From an uncultured Clostridium sp. (GTDB taxonomy: Bacteria > Bacillota > Clostridia > TANB77 > CAG-508), in NCBI GenBank assembly GCA_946498265.1, contig CAMMNR010000072.1, positions 1-8,695 on the forward strand: DNA of 8,695 bases, read 5' to 3'. This document shows, piece after piece, positions 7,249 to 8,695 of the stretch. Position 1 is the stretch's first letter, and each line of letters starts with the position of its first letter. Under the pieces are notes generated by a model. That model worked only from the letters and a program-made list of their open reading frames with translations. It did not search any database and was not told the DNA's origin. The position numbers and the translations under genes were made by a program.

Positions 7249-7839
7249 TTATACTATTCCCTTTTTATGATTTATAACTTCTAATCCATTTTTTATGTAT
7301 TCAAGTGGCCTTACCTTTGTTTTTCCATATTCTCTTAATAATCCTTTATAAATTATTCTTGTTTTTTTTATCTCCTTAAAATCCTCTGGTCTTATCAATT
7401 CTGGTAATTCTATGTCAAGATACGCTTTTTCCAAAACATATTTTACAAATTCTGCACAATAAAATCCATGTTTAATTTTTACTTTTTTATTAAATCCTAC
7501 TCCAAATAGTCCAAAAACATTAAATCTGTATATTTTTTTATAATTCTCCATATGATTTATTAATCTATCAATGATTTCATATTGTTTATCTGCAACTTCT
7601 AATGAATATATCAATGCTTTTGTTCTTTTAAATCTTTTAAATGTTCCTGAATTTACACTTTCATGTACAAATCCACCCCAAAAAGGATTATATGGATTAG
7701 TCCTACCAAAACTATACATTTTCTCTAAATTTATATCTAAAGAAATTGATACATGAGAAAATTCGTCTTTTGTGAAAGATTTTATAATTTTTGATAATGT
7801 CGTTCCTGTATGTGTTAAAATAATATATATTTGTTTCAT
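7249..7839 (-). CDS. YiiX-like circularly permuted papain-fold (NlpC/P60 superfamily) protein
   Basis: A 196-residue protein with the arrangement of permuted NlpC/P60 (YaeF/YiiX-type) enzymes: the catalytic His comes first, in EFSHVSISLD (His29), a polar residue in GGFVHES (Glu60) lies between, and the catalytic Cys comes late, in GFYCAEFVKYVLEKA (Cys128), at the start of a helix. Members are thiol amidases, peptidases or acyl-transfer enzymes acting on cell-wall peptides or lipids; the substrate here is unknown. No signal peptide is seen, so it is predicted cytoplasmic or peripheral. The ATG at 7839 has GAGGAAG upstream, and the gene begins 14 bp after the PF06541 membrane protein gene, which suggests one operon. 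All three putative catalytic positions are present, so it is probably active. Confidence 0.72.
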   Translation of the reverse strand: MKQIYIILTHTGTTLSKIIKSFTKDEFSHVSISLDINLEKMYSFGRTNPYNPFWGGFVHESVNSGTFKRFKRTKALIYSLEVADKQYEIIDRLINHMENYKKIYRFNVFGLFGVGFNKKVKIKHGFYCAEFVKYVLEKAYLDIELPELIRPEDFKEIKKTRIIYKGLLREYGKTKVRPLEYIKNGLEVINHKKGIV

Positions 7840-7853
7840 TTTTTCACTTCCTC

Positions 7854-8532
7854 TTAATTATCAACTATAGTAACATTCTTTTTATTTGCATAAATTTTAT
7901 CTAAATATTCATCTGGATAATACTTGTCTAAAAAAACATCTAGTTTATTTTGAGGTTGTACATTTCTTAATCTTTGAGTTTGTCTATACATTGCTACACT
8001 TGAAATAACTATATTAAATAGCATAAATAATGCAACAATTATTGTTACTAACTTTGTAACCTTTTTTTCTGACACTCTTCCTATTTTATTTATTAATGGT
8101 TCTACCCACATTATATACATAATTCCTGCTATTCCCCAGTAAGTACAATGCAATAAACTGGTTCTACCATTTACATTAAATGGTAAATATGAGTAATCCC
8201 ATGATATTGTTCCAAATACCATTTCTTGTACAAACGAACATAAATATTCTGTTATTCCGCCTAATATCATGGATAATAAAAATACTATTAATTTGTTTCT
8301 CGTTTTTATTTTATAAAAAAATAGATAATATACAATTGCTCCAATTCCATAAACAGGTATAAATGGTCCATATATTAACCCTTGTCTACATTCATAATAC
8401 CCTTTTTGGAATAATACTACTATAAATTCAAATATGTACCCTATTATACTTGCTATTATAAATACCCAGAAAATTTTTATTACTTCTTCTAATTTACTTT
8501 TCTTTTTTTGTTTTTTTCTTTTTTTCTTTCAT
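7854..8532 (-). CDS. PF06541-family membrane protein ('putative ABC transporter permease'), frame broken near the N-terminus
   Basis: Reading the main frame gives about five membrane segments: FWVFIIASIIGYIFEFIVVL, YGPFIPVYGIGAIVYYLFF, LIVFLLSMILGGITEYL, LLHCTYWGIAGIMYIMWV and VTIIVALFMLFNIVISS. It carries the PF06541 hallmarks: Glu at the end of helix 1, RQGLIYGPFIPVYGIG, and WDYSYLPFNVNGR. Despite the database name, transport has not been shown for the family. The main frame has no ATG, GTG or TTG between the internal Met at 8270 and a stop at 8529-8531, although clear family sequence extends upstream to about 8480. The natural start is ATG 8532, with AGGAG 7 nt before it, but that frame ends after 12 residues (TAA at 8494-8496). 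Removing one A from any of three A7 runs joins the two frames into a protein of 225 residues starting MKEKKKKTKKKSKLEEV. Mutation, sequencing error or transcript slippage are all possible. Confidence 0.75.
8503..8525 (-). other. Three A7 runs at the frame disruption
   Basis: Minus strand: A7 at 8519-8525, G, A7 at 8511-8517, C, A7 at 8503-8509. The ATG at 8532 and the main PF06541 frame differ by one extra base across this tract. Homopolymers of this kind are prone to replication and RNA-polymerase slippage and to length errors in some sequencing methods. Confidence 0.85.
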
Positions 8533-8586
8533 CCCATTTCTCCTGCTTTGTTTTTTCTGCTTCTTCTTATTCTTTTTATTCTAATT

Positions 8587-8595
8587 ATTATATCA
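8587..8595 (-). promoter_or_regulatory. Extended -10 promoter of the PF06541 gene
   Basis: The minus strand reads TGATATAAT, a perfect TATAAT (8587-8592) with the upstream TG of an extended -10. Transcription would start near 8580, about 48 nt before the ATG at 8532. The -35 position 17 bp upstream (8610-8615, TATACT) is poor and lies inside the palindrome at 8600-8627. Confidence 0.6.
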
Positions 8596-8599
8596 CTTA

Positions 8600-8627
8600 A
8601 ATATTAATTAGTATACTAATTAATATT
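8600..8627. promoter_or_regulatory. Perfect 28-bp palindrome over the -35 region (candidate operator)
   Basis: AATATTAATTAGTA is followed directly by its exact inverse complement; all 14 base pairs match and there is no spacer. It covers the expected -35 of the promoter at 8587-8595, so a dimeric repressor bound here would block RNA polymerase. There is no T-run on either side, which argues against a terminator. The core TTAGTATACTAA has the size and symmetry of MarR- or TetR-type sites, but the regulator cannot be named. Confidence 0.55.
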
Positions 8628-8670
8628 ACATTTTTGTAAGTTTAATAGAAAATTAAGATATAGGGAAAAT

Positions 8671-8695
8671 GGGGACGGGTTGCCAAAGGGGACGG
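8671..8695. repeat. GGGGACGG direct repeat at the right edge (truncated GC-rich repeat)
   Basis: GGGGACGG occurs at 8671-8678 and again at 8688-8695, separated by GTTGCCAAA, in a 25-bp island far richer in G and C than anything around it. Similar GGGGACGG/CCGTCCCC modules are known to me as dispersed intergenic repeats in Firmicute genomes, often near IS200-like/REP-associated transposase genes; that link is from memory and cannot be tested here. The element is cut by the window end. Confidence 0.45.

Noticed and set aside
7854..8270. Met at 8270 as the start of the PF06541 protein
   Set aside because: It falls inside the third membrane helix; family-conserved sequence (YIFEF, RQGLIYGPFIPVYGIG) continues upstream in the same frame and there is no ribosome binding site at 8270.
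8510..8517. Classic -1 ribosomal slippery site A AAA AAC in the PF06541 leader
   Set aside because: The heptamer is present, but a -1 shift leads to the third frame, not the conserved one; a +1 (or -2) change or loss of one A is required.
1..8695. CRISPR array, tRNA, rRNA or transposase gene
   Set aside because: No regularly spaced repeats, no cloverleaf or rRNA-like GC-rich sequence, and no transposase motifs were seen on either strand; the edge repeat at 8671-8695 has only two copies.

Overview
The window reads as chromosome from an AT-rich member of the Clostridia (Bacillota), probably an uncultured gut-type lineage. This rests on three things: base composition (A and T clearly dominate even inside genes), AGGAG/GAAAGGA-type ribosome binding sites, and a T-box leader in front of phenylalanyl-tRNA synthetase. 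The lineage is an inference; no rRNA or other taxonomic marker is present. Every gene I can support lies on the minus strand, so transcription runs from right to left.

Right to left: the right edge (8671-8695) carries two direct copies of GGGGACGG, a GC-rich island that looks like the end of a dispersed repeat cut by the window. Next come a perfect 28-bp palindrome, an extended -10 promoter, and a membrane protein of the PF06541 family ('putative ABC transporter permease'). Its N-terminus is out of frame by one base within three A7 runs. It is followed closely by a YiiX-like, circularly permuted papain-fold protein, then after a 147-bp gap with a possible promoter by an 83-residue unknown, a GT-C membrane glycosyltransferase (family 39-like), and a flavodoxin-fold reductase that has lost its central flavin-binding part through an in-frame deletion.

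The centre is the pheS-pheT operon. A consensus promoter (TTGACA, 17 bp, TATAAT) drives a T-box leader whose parts can all be read: a Stem I helix, a UUC (Phe) specifier, an antiterminator with the seven-base UGGUACC bulge, and a competing terminator. Uncharged tRNA-Phe would allow transcription of both synthetase subunits. PheS has an unusual active-site motif (GFYTNIGLDR in place of the usual GFAFGxGxER).

Left of pheT is about 790 bp of very AT-rich DNA without a gene, containing a likely bidirectional terminator and several small palindromes. At the far left the first 21 codons of another gene run off the edge. They resemble the N-terminal winged-helix domain of AbiEi antitoxins (type IV toxin-antitoxin / phage defence). 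Its promoter is bracketed by an inverted repeat that fits autoregulation. The most unusual items are the frame disruption in the PF06541 gene, the gutted flavodoxin, the divergent PheS motif, the AbiEi-type operator and the palindrome. No complete new system is visible; the candidate defence locus lies mostly outside the window.
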